From positions 3,959,501-4,023,500 of the forward strand of contig WPIO01000026.1 in assembly GCA_009760855.2 (NCBI GenBank): a stretch of 64,000 bases of DNA, written 5' to 3'. A program made the position numbers and the translations under genes. This document shows positions 44,265-55,811 of this stretch, one piece after another; position 1 is the first letter of the stretch; each line of letters opens with the position of its first letter. Origin of the DNA: Cristatella mucedo (taxonomy: Eukaryota > Bryozoa > Phylactolaemata > Cristatellidae). The notes under the pieces are model-generated. The model saw only the letters and a list, made by a program, of their open reading frames with translations, was not told where the DNA came from and made no database searches.

Positions 44265-45015
44265 TCTCCAAAGTCAAGTCTGCCTACTTTTAGCTACGTA
44301 CTATCACAAACTTCGGGCCAGCTAAGATAGCGATACATCGTCCAAGTTGGTCCATTTTTGTTACATCCCGTCTCGACTTCTGTAATTCACTGCTTGAAGG
44401 TGTCCTGGCCCATGCACTAAGGTGCTCAGAGTTAGCACACAACTCTGCAGCTAGGCTTGTTTGTTGTGAGCGTCTCAGTTGTCACATCAGACCACTTTTC
44501 GCCGACCTGTACTGGCTTCTAATCTAGTGGCGTATCTACTTCAAGGTGTTGTCACTTACCATTAAGTTCCTTCATCATCTGGCTCCAGCCTACCCAGTAG
44601 ATCAACACTCCAATCAGGCCAGGCATCGTGTCACCCACTCTTCCAACTCAAGTCGTTTATCTTTGACTCGAAACAACATACAATACTTTGGAGATCACGT
44701 CTTTAGATCGTATAATACCAAAGCCTGAAACTCACTTCCGACTGAAGTCAAGACATACTCTGAATTGACAGTTTTTCAAAAAGCTAAAAACGCACCTGTT
44801 TCTCACAGCGTTTTCTGAGCTCTTGTGACTGGTCGTTTATGTGCTGAAGCTTGCTGACAATGCACGTTACAATTAATCATATTAACATTTTGACACTTAG
44901 CATGTTACCACTGATCATATGATCACGCTTCCTTCGCAACTTATGTAAAGTGTCTACAAAGTGATTAAGTTCTCTTAGGGTGCTACGCACATTTATAACT
45001 TATTATTATTATTGT
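44265..45015 (+). mobile_element. LINE family 2-like copy, decayed 3' part
   Basis: Fragments correspond to the C-terminal domain of 54,300-54,980 (TCTCGACTTCTGTAATTCAC; RSYNTKA for SSYAPTA) in shifting frames. It ends at 44,945-45,015 with CTCTTAGGGTGCTACGCACA and an (ATT)n tail. Confidence 0.7.
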
Positions 45016-45019
45016 TATT

Positions 45020-46480
45020 TCAACCATGAGAGTGTGCACAGCAAATTGTCTCTCCCCTTTTGCTACTAATTGCCGTACCATCATATTAGTAAGATAAATA
45101 TATCACGAACAACTCAATGTAAACTTGACACCAGTGACTGTGACGGACTTGTAGACACTAACTAACTAACCAACAAATAACCAGCATACCTAGTGTACTA
45201 GGGGGGTAGATTATTTCTATTGTGGTAATTCGTAAAGCACCTGCATAGAGATAAATCTCTCTTAGGGTGCCTTGCAAAAGACATTGTTTTTACTTTCTTA
45301 TCTGTGCTGTCGTACTTGCGCTAAAATATTCTGTTTGACAGATTGAAAAGCTCACAGTTTTCCGAATAGGTTTTTATGGAAGCAGTCGGTTATTAATAGA
45401 AGACTCAGTCTGTCAAGACTTTGCTGACCAAGATATACGAAGCATTTGAACACGATGCTAGAGTGATGAAGCGCAAAAAGCTCTAGAAAGCGATTGAATG
45501 GCAGCGGAAATTGCACAATGAGGTACGAGGCTGGCACTGCTGGTCAACGCTACAGCTGAAGTTTGCTCTTCACAGTTCATTTTATTAGGCAGGTTGTTGT
45601 GCAGTTGCTCACCGCCTTGCTGAAAGCGCTAGCTCAGCCATCTCGTAATGCAGAGCCACCAGAGGCCATCTGCCGTCTATCTGTCTATCTATCTATATAT
45701 CGTCCATCTGCCGTGCTGCATACCGAAGAAAGGCATCCACTTCGTGCGGGCAGCGATCCGCATCAAGTGAGCCCCCCACTCCCTGCGCTTTGCCAATTGA
45801 ACCGATCGAGGCTTTGATTTCTCCCGCACTCTACACAGACTTTAAAGCCCCGGATTACATTTTTTCCCTTAATATTCTCTCGTACAATTCAGGTGCAGTG
45901 CTTTCATTATTTAGGCTCCTTGATAAGTAAAAATTGGGTGCCAGTCTCGCATTCCGGGCGACTTCAGCTGTACTACTTGGTCATGCGATTCGGGGAAAAA
46001 CATGATGGCGGTCCAACATCGAGCACTTGCAACCCACGAGTGACTGAATGCATGTACGGCTGTTGCAGTTGCTGATGCGAGTAAACAAGTAGATGAAAAA
46101 TCCAGAGCTAGCGGAGGCTTTCCGACGTTAGCTCGAACATCGTCATAGGATTTCAGACGTACGTAAGTGGCCCGTTACAGCAGCCACTCCCCGATGGGGA
46201 TTCCTACTTAGGTTAAGAGACTAACCAACCAGGGAACTAGCTTTGAGATGCAAAAATAAATCCGACAATACTCCCATATTTTACTGAAGTAAAAAATATA
46301 TGTGCACGTACATATTCATTTTCTTCTGTAACTCAGAAGAGCCACAGCAGCTAGGCGCTCGTGGCCGCCCGATAGTTGTCTTTAGCACGCGAGCTAAGCT
46401 TCACGTTTGGTCAACGACTAGCGCGTCTCAAAGCCAGCCGTTGCGTCGGCCACCGTCGGTTAGCATTCGGCAGCCTTGTA
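45020..46480. other. Non-coding stretch
   Basis: A solitary tail similar to the SINE/LINE ends lies at 45,230-45,285 (AAAGCACCTGCATAGAGATA). No gene is supported. Confidence 0.35.
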
Positions 46481-46539
46481 ATATGACCATGCTTTACTTG
46501 ACCTTTTTTGGTTCTCTTTGCCTTTTTTTGCTCTCTCGT

Positions 46540-46800
46540 GCTCACTTTGCTTCGTACTGTCTCATTTTGCATGAGATGCAGTCTGCTGGCCACCATCGTG
46601 CGCACCGAAAGCCGCTCAGGATTTGAATGCACAGGAAGAAACTCTCCTGCTTAGCATCCACGTGGTCTCCTGCTTAGCATCCACGTGGTCTCCTGCTTAG
46701 CATCCACGTGGTCTCCTGCTTGGCATCCACGTGGTCTCCTGCTTGGCATCCACGTGGTCCTTGCAGCTTTGTGGAATTATTGATGGACATACATTACACT
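46540..46800 (+). mobile_element. LINE family 1, 3' fragment with internal tandem array
   Basis: GCATGAGATGCAGTCTGCTG and ACCGAAAGCCGCTCAGG match the 3' UTR of family 1. It ends in TTTGTGGAATTATTGATGG and a TACATTACA tail. A 23-base unit has expanded inside it. Confidence 0.7.
46643..46757 (+). repeat. 23-base tandem repeat, five units
   Basis: Five units of TCTCCTGCTTAGCATCCACG+TGG; the last two carry a single A-to-G change. The unit corresponds to the single GCGTAACACCCACATGGTC-like segment in other copies. Confidence 0.9.
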
Positions 46801-47169
46801 GCAGCATGCTGAACAAAGGAGGAAAAGCTCTGGAATGTTGCTGGCCAAGAGACCAACAAAGCAATGCTGTGACTCCTTCGTTGCGGATTAAATCTTACTA
46901 AAATCCCTTCGTTCCGTGGCGGAGATTACTTTCCATACCGTTCGCGTTTAATTACGTAAAATATGCTTTGCCTTGCACCCTGCTAGGAGAAGTCAACAAA
47001 GTGCAGCCGATTTTTATTAGCGAAAAGAATTGAATAAGACTAAGTAAAATTCCCTTAAAGCAATTATTTCACACTTTGAATTTCGTTTATGCCGTACCAG
47101 GACTGAAGGAAGGATGGAAAACGTTTGGCGTAATTCACGTGCTATCGCGCAGACTTAAATTATATTTGT

Positions 47170-47600
47170 ATGATTTATCTTCGTTCATAACTCCACGCAA
47201 ACTAAAAAGACTAAGTGGGGGTTACGCCTGCGAGTTTTCTATAGCGCACTCAAAGCCTAAGCGGCTTTCGGTAAGCATTCGGTAGCCAAAGGACTCCATC
47301 TCACCACGCAACAAAGAGACAGTGAGAAGCGTAGCTGAGTCAGGAGAGCAGTTGACGTAGCGAGAAGCATAGAAGTAGCAGCTCAGGACGTCTGGAAAAG
47401 ATATTCAACTGTAAGCAGCAGGAGAGTAGATGTCGCTGCTAAGAATTGTGCGCAGGGCGTTCCGCAGTCTTGAACTTGCAGAGCAAAAGCTTCTGTCGCC
47501 AACGGTTTTTAAAAGAAGGAATGGAAATGCTAATTTATTGTCCACAAAAGACGTGAGGGCACGAGGAGGATGAAACTGATGCAGCGGTTCAGCTAAGTAT
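47170..47600 (-). mobile_element. LINE family 1, 3' fragment
   Basis: It matches the same 3' end in reverse (CCTAAGCGGCTTTCGGTAAG, TGTCGCCAACGGTTTTTAAA). It keeps broken pieces of the C-terminal coding region (FHPPRALTSFVDNKLAFPF). Confidence 0.75.
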
Positions 47601-47804
47601 GAAGTGCATGGTATTCGCAAGTACGAAGGTTCGACTGTGAATAGGGTGAACAATTGCTCTTCATACATAATTATTTGCGCATTCTGTGCTCTAGCATGGT
47701 CTCGATGTCTTCTTGTGTAGTAGTTAAGCTAAATGTTGCTTTATGAGCTGGTATTTCTCTATACAAGCAGCACTGCATCTGGAAGCTTTGCTTAGCTTAC
47801 TCTC

Positions 47805-47945
47805 TTAGTGCGCTGATTTGGCTCAGGGATAGGATACTCACCTTTAACGAGCAATGCAATTGGCTCGAGCCCTGCGGCAAATGCAATGCGTCTTGATAAA
47901 GATTAAGTTTCCTTAGGGTGGTAGACAAATGAAATACATATATTC
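47805..47945 (+). repeat. tRNA-derived SINE
   Basis: Head with TGGCTCAGGGATAGG as A-box region and GGCTCGAGCCC as B-box, then a tail AAAGATTAAGTTTCCTTAGG as in the SINE at 19,381. Confidence 0.55.
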
Positions 47946-47982
47946 ATAAGCCGAGTGTGTCTTGGCTCTCTCAAATTATCCC

Positions 47983-48016
47983 TCTCTCTCTCTCTTCCCC
48001 CTCTCTCTCTCTCCCC

Positions 48017-48050
<34 letters not shown>

Positions 48051-48051
48051 A
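47983..48051. repeat. (CT)n tract
   Basis: About 70 bases of CT repeats with CCCC interruptions. Confidence 0.95.
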
Positions 48052-48054
48052 AGA

Positions 48055-49265
48055 ATGAAGCCCAATGTTCCCTTTCGCCCTCAAACTCAAGGAATGGAAG
48101 CCATAATTTCTCGATCACTTGGCAAACTTATAGCCAGTCATCAAGTCTGCAGAGGAAGGTGTTCAGAAAATCCAACCGTCTAGAAGCACAGCATGTATGT
48201 CACCTGATTTATAAATCTCTTGATTTAATGACTTCACTAGCATTGGTCCAAAATAGTTACAGTGGCATTCGCCCAGTATGCAGAAGGCACTGCATAACTG
48301 TCTGTCTCGGTATGCGAACCTACCACCTGGGTGCTACCAGCTACCGCTTGTCCAAGATCCAGTAAAGTGCTGCAGCTTGTCTTAAACACAAAGCCAAAAT
48401 GCAGAGGCATAGACAGCAATCGAAAGAGAGGCTGATGATTCTTCGGGATTGCTCAGAATAACTTTTTAAATTTTTTACTGAAATTAAAATTAAACTTAGA
48501 GCCAGGACTTTCCAGTCACTGGAGACTCTTCCAGGGGTAATCGTTGAAAAAGCTTCCGGTGGTACATTAGCCGTGATGACTTTAATAGATATAATGTGCA
48601 GCAGTACGCCAGGGCTTGGCATCACTGAGCGTATGGCCGCAGGTTCGATTCCAATCTGTTTCCTCATCTTCCTCCTTTCCCTCCCCCCTCGCCCATTCCC
48701 ACTCGCCTATCGCCCTAGCTCATCCACATTCCCACTCCCTCCCTCCGTCTCCCTCGTGATGCTGATGCCGATCTCCACCCAATCGTCATCCTCGCCGATC
48801 TCGGTCAACGTCCCCGTCATTGTCCCAGCCACCACCGGCTACGGTACCTCCTCATTGCAACACCGATCCCCAGTCGTATTCCCATCCCCTTTCAGTCCCG
48901 GTGCCTGTGCCGGATGATGGATGCCTGTACGCTTGCCTGCGAGTCTGTGTCAGTAAATGAACGAGTGTACGCGAAAGAAAAACGAAGACTTATCATGTCC
49001 ATCATAAGATGATATCAGCCTTTTAATGATTACTCTATACTGTTGACGATAATACGAATGAGGGGAGTTGCTGGTCACGTGTGTACCAAGTACACAAGGA
49101 GACACTACATCAGAGCCCTATTTTACATCAGAGTGGGTACCCATGGGCTACCAATGCTAAAGAGCACCGGGTCTGACCACCCAAGCCCACACATCGCCCA
49201 GAAGTTCGGTCACCGAACCACCCATACCCATACCCACACCCACACTCATACCGTACACCCACGAT
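48055..49265. other. Non-coding stretch
   Basis: A perfect B-box (GGTTCGATTCC) at about 48,642 may mark another tRNA-type SINE relic. CCCATAC-type repeats lie near 49,215-49,285. No gene is supported. Confidence 0.35.
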
Positions 49266-49407
49266 AACACCCATATCCATACCCAAAGGCGAAGCCAGGA
49301 CTAGAGCATCGGGGGTGGGGTCGGGGGTGGAGCCCCCTGTATGGGGGGTTTGGGGGTATCCCCCAGCACCTGCACAAGCCAAAACTGGCTGACGACGACG
49401 ACATGAT

Positions 49408-49450
49408 GACGAAATGGCCATTCAGATAGGCCATTTCCTGATATTTCGTC
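49408..49450. repeat. Short inverted repeat
   Basis: GAAATGGCC and GGCCATTTC, nine bases apart, are flanked by a second outer pair (TGACGA / TTCGTCA), giving a small hairpin. Just left is a G-rich patch (GGGGGTGGGGTCGGGGG). Confidence 0.6.
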
Positions 49451-50026
49451 AGCTGTGTCAGATTCAGCTCCCACTTACCAGGCCAAGGGTGGCAGCTGGT
49501 ACCAGTGGTGGCAGTGGTGCCACCCCCACACCCTTGCTCCCCCCACCCGCTTCGCCTCTGCCCGTATCCATACCCAGATCGCCTTGTTCTTGCCAGAGAT
49601 GTTGTCTCGGATCACATTCGGAGGCGTCTCACCATCAGCCGCCGGTTTCTTCTACAGCTCGCGCTCGATCGTGGAACCATCGACGTTCATCGTGATTTAG
49701 AGTTATTTCGCAATTTTGATTTGAACTTTGAAAGCTCTTCGTCCCGATCCCGCTCTGACGTCAGAATATGGAGGAGCCGGCAGAAACTCGGCCGAAAACT
49801 CCTGCGCAAAGCTCGGCCTTTGACTCTTCAAGAACAACGGACAGACTCGGGGGTTTGATCTCTTAAAGGCAACCTAAAGAGGGTTTTTTTAAGGCAGGCC
49901 GATACCCACTCACGCTCACCCGTAAGACCACATACGCCAACCACGCCCACCGAGTAACTTTGGGTATGGGTGGGCAAGGGCGTGGGTACGGGTGGTCCGG
50001 CGAGCGAACCGGTAAGGCTGTTGTAT

Positions 50027-50130
50027 GATTTTTCCCCGATACGTCATCACGCAATTTTCGTCCAACCTCGGTTTCACCTTCGGTTGTCCAAAAATTCCCC
50101 GATATCGTATCGTAAAAAAATCCCGCAACA
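50027..50130. repeat. Subterminal repeats at the inner end of element B
   Basis: GATTTTTCCCCGATACGTCA and, about 60 bases on, AAAATTCCCCGATATCGTAT are imperfect direct repeats. They lie at the switch from host DNA to AT-rich viral DNA and resemble the complement of the units at 15,769-15,846. Confidence 0.4.
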
Positions 50131-50224
50131 CTTAATTAAGTTATTTATGTTTGATTGTTTATTAAATTTAATTCTCTTAATAATTAATAAAAAAACATTT
50201 TAAACATAAATTTTATTTACTATA

Positions 50225-50697
50225 ATGTCAGGATTAAATTCCGATTTCATTGAAAATTATAATGCGTTATTAAAAAGTTTTAATACAGAAGTTAAGACAA
50301 TTTTAGAAACAGTCGCAGAAGCGTTTTATGCAAAAGGAATTACAGGTTCTTGTTTAGTATCTTGTTTACTTGCTAGAGATTTATTGAAAGGTAAATGTAA
50401 TGTAAAAATAGATACAGGATTTAGTATTCATCGTGATGAGAAACTTGCTACTTTTCCTTTTTGGTTAAATATGATTAGAGTAATTATTGATATTGCAAGA
50501 AATATTTTAGTTAATTCTTTTCAAAACAAGATTCTAGTGATTTACAAGATAAGAAAATACTAGTATATAATATTCCAGAAGGTTTTGAATTTTATGGAGA
50601 GGATCTTTCTAATTTTGATACACAGAATGTAACATTTTCTTCACATATACGTAAGTGTGATGATTGTATTCTAAGAAATTTACTAAATAAAATTTAA
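50225..50697 (+). pseudogene. Unknown terminal protein, element B
   Basis: The start (MSGLNSDFIENY) follows TACTATAATG. About 157 codons are readable with one frame change near 50,523. A block GITGSCLVSCLLARDLLKG, then FPFWLN and IIDIARNI, faintly recalls transglutaminase-like cysteine proteases (Cys, then H-x-W, then Asp), but the histidine is not seen. The C-terminus has a CDDC pair. No counterpart exists in element A, so it lies in the variable terminal segment. Confidence 0.4.
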
Positions 50698-50984
50698 AAA
50701 GAATGCTATAATAAACTAAAAAAATAAATGTAGGGACAAAATATAGTTGTTTAGGTTGATTAACATGTCTTTTACCCTTTATAATTAATAAAAATATTTA
50801 ATCTGTTATGAGATTCGATTACTTGCTCGTTGAGTTCGGAGGCAAGCGTGTTAACGATTGGTCCAATAAGACTACAGGATGTCCGTACCATTCAAATTTG
50901 GTAAATGAAATTTACCCCGCGCCAATCCTCCCCTATCCCACCCCCTTCGCGACGCAATACTTACCTTTATACTTACGTTTCCAA

Positions 50985-51140
50985 GCGTTATAATAATAAT
51001 AATAATAATAATGCACTTGATAAAGCGCCCTCAGAGAACTTAATCTCTTACTGGGTACTTTACATTTGCTGCAAAGTGAAATGCATTGAATGGTAAGTAA
51101 AATCATGCTTGAAAAACAAGCAAATAAAAAATATGGTGAG
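50985..51140 (-). mobile_element. LINE family 2, 3' fragment in element B
   Basis: (AAT)n followed by GCACTTGATAAAGCGCCCTC on the plus strand is the complement of the family 2 terminus. It sits between the terminal gene and the 2-TM gene; the surrounding bases 50,800-50,985 are more GC-rich than viral DNA. Confidence 0.75.
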
Positions 51141-51262
51141 GGTAAATTAAATTTAAATTCTTAAATCTAAATTTAGTACATGACGTCATACCATTCATTT
51201 ACATGCTATTTGGATTTGTCCTATTGATAAAACGATTTTTATTCTCAAATTAATATAGGGCA

Positions 51263-51663
51263 GTGTCTGATCTAAGAAGTAAATACGCCAATACCAAGTA
51301 TAATCAAATACTTTTAGACAATGATAGAATTAAAGGTTGCTTAAATACACAAATAAGAGTTAGATACTGTTTTCAATTTATAGGCATCTTACTATCTCTT
51401 GCAATTACAGTAACCAGTACTTACATTCAAAAACATGAGGATCTTTCTCACGTAGTAACAGTATTAGGTGCTTTATCAACAATGATAATCTCAATTGATA
51501 TTACAATATCGCAAATTGATAGAAGGAAAGATCTACTCTTCAAGCAAATCATAAATTAGTTTCAAAGATTGTTGATACTTTAGACGATGATAAAGTAACT
51601 AAAAAAGAATTCGATGAAATATTAATTGAACCATTAGAAAGTCCAGACGGTTCTAAGTCTTAA
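51263..51663 (+). pseudogene. Small 2-TM protein, element B
   Basis: Two hydrophobic segments (FIGILLSLAITVTSTYI and VTVLGALSTMIISIDITI) and a charged tail match the gene at 14,285-14,748. The start codon is GTG where A has ATG, and the frame changes near 51,550, so it is decayed. It ends overlapping the integrase end, as in A. Function unknown. Confidence 0.5.
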
Positions 51664-52523
51664 TAACTTGTAATTCCTCTCTAGCAAAACCTCTCTTAAC
51701 ATAATTTACGAAATATCTACCCGGTTGTTCTTGCAATACCATTATTCTAGCAATAGTATGTTTAGTTAAACTCCATATTGGATCTGTAGCTCTTCTTCTT
51801 TTTTCATCTTCTCCTTCACCTGGTTCTAATAAATATCTAACAGTTGTTCAAAGTTCTAACAACTGTTCTTGCTCTCCTACTTTTCTATGATATTTTGGTT
51901 TCTTTAGTTTTACTTTTTCTTTTTTATTGCTTTAGCAGGTTTGTCGCCAGTAGCTTTTGTAATACTATTATTTAGATATTCAACAATCTTTGGTAAATTA
52001 TAAATCCACTCTCTGTTTCTAGTATATTCTCCTTTATTGATACTTTCTATTTCTTTTTCATACTGTGCAATAAATGCTCTCTCAGCTACTGCTATATTCA
52101 TTCTTTCAACTAATGCAACAGTCTTTTTACTAGTACCTTCAATAATTTGTGTTTCCTGTTTTTTCATTCCTTTAGCAAACTCTCCTTTAAAATATAATCC
52201 TGGGTCAACTGTCATTTTAGCTATTTCAATGGACCTTTATTGCAAATATCTATGTTTGCTTTTGTTACTTCTTTAGAAGACTTTGTTTTAAGAGGTTTTG
52301 AATCCTTATATCTACTAGCAACATCAATAACACTCAGTGCATATTTATATCCAGAATCATTAGGCATATATAAAATATCTGCTTGATGACTTTCATTGGG
52401 CTCAATAATATTAAAGAAACCTTGCGGAATATTCTTAGGCCTTGGTTTGAATACTTGACTTATATCTGAGTCAGGATTGAATTTACCTTCTTTTTTTCTT
52501 TCACTTAGAGTTAAAAATGACAT
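51653..52523 (-). pseudogene. Polinton-type DDE integrase, element B
   Basis: The catalytic blocks are ESHQADILYMP, MTVDPGLYF and VALVERMN (D, D, E). The C-terminal small domain is readable near 51,660-51,900. Frame changes near 52,215, 51,920 and 51,845 inactivate it. The N-terminus (MSFLTL-ERKKEGKFNP) and CTATAGAA start context are the same as in A. Confidence 0.85.
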
Positions 52524-52549
52524 TCTATAGAAAATAAAAATATTTTGTG

Positions 52550-52980
52550 AGACACGTTTAATACATTTAAAGAGATTGAGTATCTAGAAGGAAAACATCC
52601 TTTCTGTCATCAAGAAATAAAGAGACCAAAAAGAAAATATGAAATACGTTGTGATATCTGTGATAAAGATATGCAAGAAACAGAATTTGATTATAGTCCT
52701 ATGCGCAATGATTCAATTATAATTTTTTCATATAACATAACATATATTGTAACATATATACTAACTCATTTAAAAAAGAGACACCAACTAAATTATATTC
52801 ATTAGTTAAGAAACAATTAGAAAAACAATGGTGCTCTACTTTTTTACAGCATTGTTTAGATCATGAAGCTATTTTTTCTATTTCAAAACTATTCCCTCTT
52901 CTTAAAGGTAAACGTAGAGCAACAAAGTTAAAAGAGTTAATAGTTTCAATATATTATTTATACTTTTCAGGAGGGTACAT
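52550..52980 (+). pseudogene. Cys-rich protein remnant, element B
   Basis: The gene is homologous to 13,020-13,436. IRCDICDKD and the helical end (LFPLLKGKRRATKLKEL) are recognisable. The N-terminal zinc knuckle and the start codon are missing, a segment near 52,715-52,780 is scrambled, and the frame changes there. Confidence 0.5.
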
Positions 52981-53018
52981 AACTGACCAAGATATTTACT
53001 CTTAGTTTTCCAGTTGTA

Positions 53019-53991
53019 TCAATGAAAGTCTGTTGGAAGTCTTGTAAAATATGCATAATACTTTAAGTCCACACCTGTTGGAGAAGTATTTATAGCTCTT
53101 ACATCTCCAGACACAGCAGTTGTATCAGTATTAGGTTTTAGAAGCATACAATTAGATGCCCCAACAACCATAACATTTACTATCATTATTGGTGGAGCTG
53201 TTTTATTTGTCCATAAATAAGGTGTTGAAAGATTAAGTATTGAATTCTTTGCATTGAGATCCATTGATAGAGCTAGTACTTCTGTTATTTTTTTTAACTG
53301 TTTATCTACATAAGATTTAGTCGCAACGTCAGAAGGATTAACAGGATTTGCAACGTTTGTTATCGAATATCCACCCATGGTGAGCCGTGATGGCACACTA
53401 GGTAAGGCGGTTGCTTTCACGACCTCGTTCCCGAAGTCGTGGGTTCGATTCCTGCGGTGGGCGATTCTTTATCGCCACTGCAAGCGGTGGTGATAGCCGT
53501 AAAGGCGCTTCTGTCTCTATACAAAAAGAGGCTGTTTAATCAGCTAGGATATCTATATTTGTTAATGAAGGAGATGCTTTTAATGTCACATCTCGTTTCA
53601 TTCCACCATACGTAACACAATAATCATCATTTAATACTACTGGCTTTCCATTACCTGAATTCCAATAATTAGATGTTATAGCAAAGCTATTCATGATTAA
53701 ATCTCCAGTCATTGTATCACCAGTCTTCTTAACATAATTACTTACTTGACTAACATTGACAGCATCAGTAGGATTAACACCTGCTCCAAGATTCGTAACT
53801 GTTTTACCTCCAAGATTAAGCGTCATTCCTGTATTAACAAAAAATTTAGCATCTGCATAGGACTTTGTTACTACATCAGAGTCATTAATTGGATCAGATA
53901 AATTTACAATTCGATTTCCATTTGCATTCAAATCTGAAAATATAATACCATTAACTTTTGAAACATAATCATCACTATGAAACTTTATCAT
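53019..53991 (-). pseudogene. Tail-fibre-like repeat protein, element B, with SINE insert
   Basis: The start (53,991, after AATATATAGAAAATG) overlaps the end of YqaJ. Shaft repeats (LNANGNRIVNLSDPINDSD, LNLGGKTVTNLGAGVNPTDA) and the tip (KYYAYFTRLP) match 12,156-13,014. A tRNA-type SINE at about 53,384-53,548 splits it between shaft and tip. Otherwise the frame is well preserved. Confidence 0.65.
53384..53548 (+). mobile_element. tRNA-derived SINE in the fibre gene of element B
   Basis: The head GCCGTGATGGCACACTAGG (A-box TGGCACACTAGG) and GGTTCGATTCC (B-box) are about 45 bases apart. A body with CACTGCAAGCGGTGGTGATA follows, ending GAGGCTGTTTAATCAGCTA. It is nearly identical to the copy at 56,988. 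Confidence 0.85.
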
Positions 53992-55762
53992 TTTCTATAT
54001 ATTCATTGATTATTATTTTGCTTCTGTTTAATACTTCTCTAAGTACTGGGACAATTCTTTCAAATCTTCCAAAGTCTTCTCCCTCAACTACTTGTATTTC
54101 TACTTTTTTATATAATATTTTATATCGAAACCAAAACCATTTTTATTGTTAAATCTACCATAGTATGAAATTATATCAAATTAAAAATCAAAGTATTTCT
54201 CCTCTTTAAGTAAATGCATAAACAATGGCTCACGTATGGGCATAACTAAACGATGATAAAACTAACTTACTTGTTATGGGCAAACCCAGTGTGATTCAGA
54301 GATTGGAAAGGCTGACGCTCAAAATAGGCTCTGCCAGCATATCTCCAGTTGAATCAACTCGAAATCTAGGTGTCATATTCCAAAGCGACCTTTCGTTAGA
54401 CGACCATATCAGCTCCACAGTCAAATCCGCCTATTTTCAGCTTCATAACATTGCTAAAATTCGGGCTTGTTTAGATAAAGATACCACATCTAAGTTGGTC
54501 CATGCATTCGTGACATCCCGCCTCGACTTCTGCAACTCACTGCTTACTGGTCTACCAGCATGTGCGATCAGGCGATTGCAGCTGGTGCAAAACTCGGCAG
54601 CTAGACTTGTCTGTCGTGAGCGTCGCAGTTGCCACATTACTCCACTTCTCGCCGACCTGCACTGGCTACCAGTCAAGCAACGGATTGACTTCAAGGTTTT
54701 GTCGCTCACTTTTAGGTCCCTTCATTCTATGGCTCCAGCCTATCTTTCAGATATACTACCCCATCAGGCCAAGCATCGTACCACCCGCTTTTCGGAATCC
54801 AACAGTCTAGAAATACCTCATACAAACCTTAAATCCTTTGGAGACCGTGCATTTAGTTCATATGCTCCCACAGCCTGGAACTCCCTCCCAACCTGCGTCA
54901 GAACATTCCCCAACCTGACCACATTTAAAAGGAACTTAAAAACACACCTATTTAGGACAGCATTTAGCGGGTCTCTGTGATTCGTCCTTGATGTGCTTAT
55001 GCGTGCTGACACTGTGCATGCTGCCACTAACCACATTTGCATGCTGACCCTGTGCATGTCACCCCTAACCATATTATTCATTTTGTTTGTTTTTCAAGCA
55101 TGATTTTACTTACCATTCAATTGCATTTCACTTTGCAGCAAATGTAAAGCGCCTAGAGAGAGATTAAGCTATCTGAGGGCGCTTTATCAAGTGAATTATT
55201 ATTATTATTATTATATCAAAACATAACTTCTTGGTATTCTGACTGACCCAGCTGCAACATAATCTTTAGGTGCTTCTTTGCAATCTAGACCTTCAACAAA
55301 GATTTCAAATTCACTATAAAAACATCTGCTTAATTTCAATACATGTAATCCAAGTAGACATTGTGCTAAATATTGCTTTGGTACAAAATCTTCTACTATA
55401 CTACGACTCCATAAACATTTTATTTCTATTAATGTGTCTTCATCTATGATTCCATCAGGTGAATATCTGTAAACACCATCACTAGTAAAACACTCATTTG
55501 AATTCTCTATGTTTCTATCTAATTTCATTTTTAAATATTTAGCAGCGATTGGCTCAAACACTTTACCAAATAACATTTGAGGGAATCTCGTAGGTTGAGA
55601 ATTAGTAATATATTTTTTTAGTTTTCTATTAGCAATTATTTCTATATCACAATCAAGTTGAGAGCCAAATACCGTATCATTACCTAAAACAGAATGCACT
55701 TCTGATCCACCAATATTTAAACTCATAGCTCTCTTCCATTCATCAGACCCTTGAATAAACAT
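53975..55762 (-). pseudogene. YqaJ-type nuclease, element B, interrupted by a LINE
   Basis: The N-terminal two-thirds (55,216-55,762) keep QGSDEWKRAMSLNIGGSEV, FGKVFEPIAAKYLKMK, RYSPDGII with LIEIKCLW, and KQYLAQCLLGL. The last part (53,975-54,246) continues after the inserted LINE. The annotated start at 55,762 lacks the usual motif; an ATG at 55,773 with AGATAGAATG is out of frame by one base in an A-run. Function as for 11,348. Confidence 0.8.
54247..55215 (+). mobile_element. LINE family 2 copy, 5'-truncated, in YqaJ of element B
   Basis: It starts within the reverse transcriptase end (LNDDKTNLLVMGKPSVIQRL). It then has an intact 234-residue C-terminal frame to 54,980 (VTSRLDFCNSLLTGLPA, PTAWNSLPTCVRTFPNLTTF), the 3' UTR, and a terminal hairpin-like GCGCCTAGAG...GAGGGCGCTTT followed by (ATT)n. 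CATAACT occurs at both borders, a possible short target duplication. The open frame indicates a recent insertion. Confidence 0.85.
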
Positions 55763-55811
55763 TTTTTTGGCATTCTATCTAGTTATTATAATTTTATTAA
55801 AAATATTTTCA

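Noticed and set aside
48573-48917. Frame rich in Pro and Ser
   Set aside because: Composition follows CCCT-rich DNA; no recognisable protein.
53384-53548. A functional tRNA gene
   Set aside because: A and B boxes are present, but the cloverleaf is not convincing, and the same 165-base unit recurs at 56,988 and 27,425 with a common tail, so it is a SINE.
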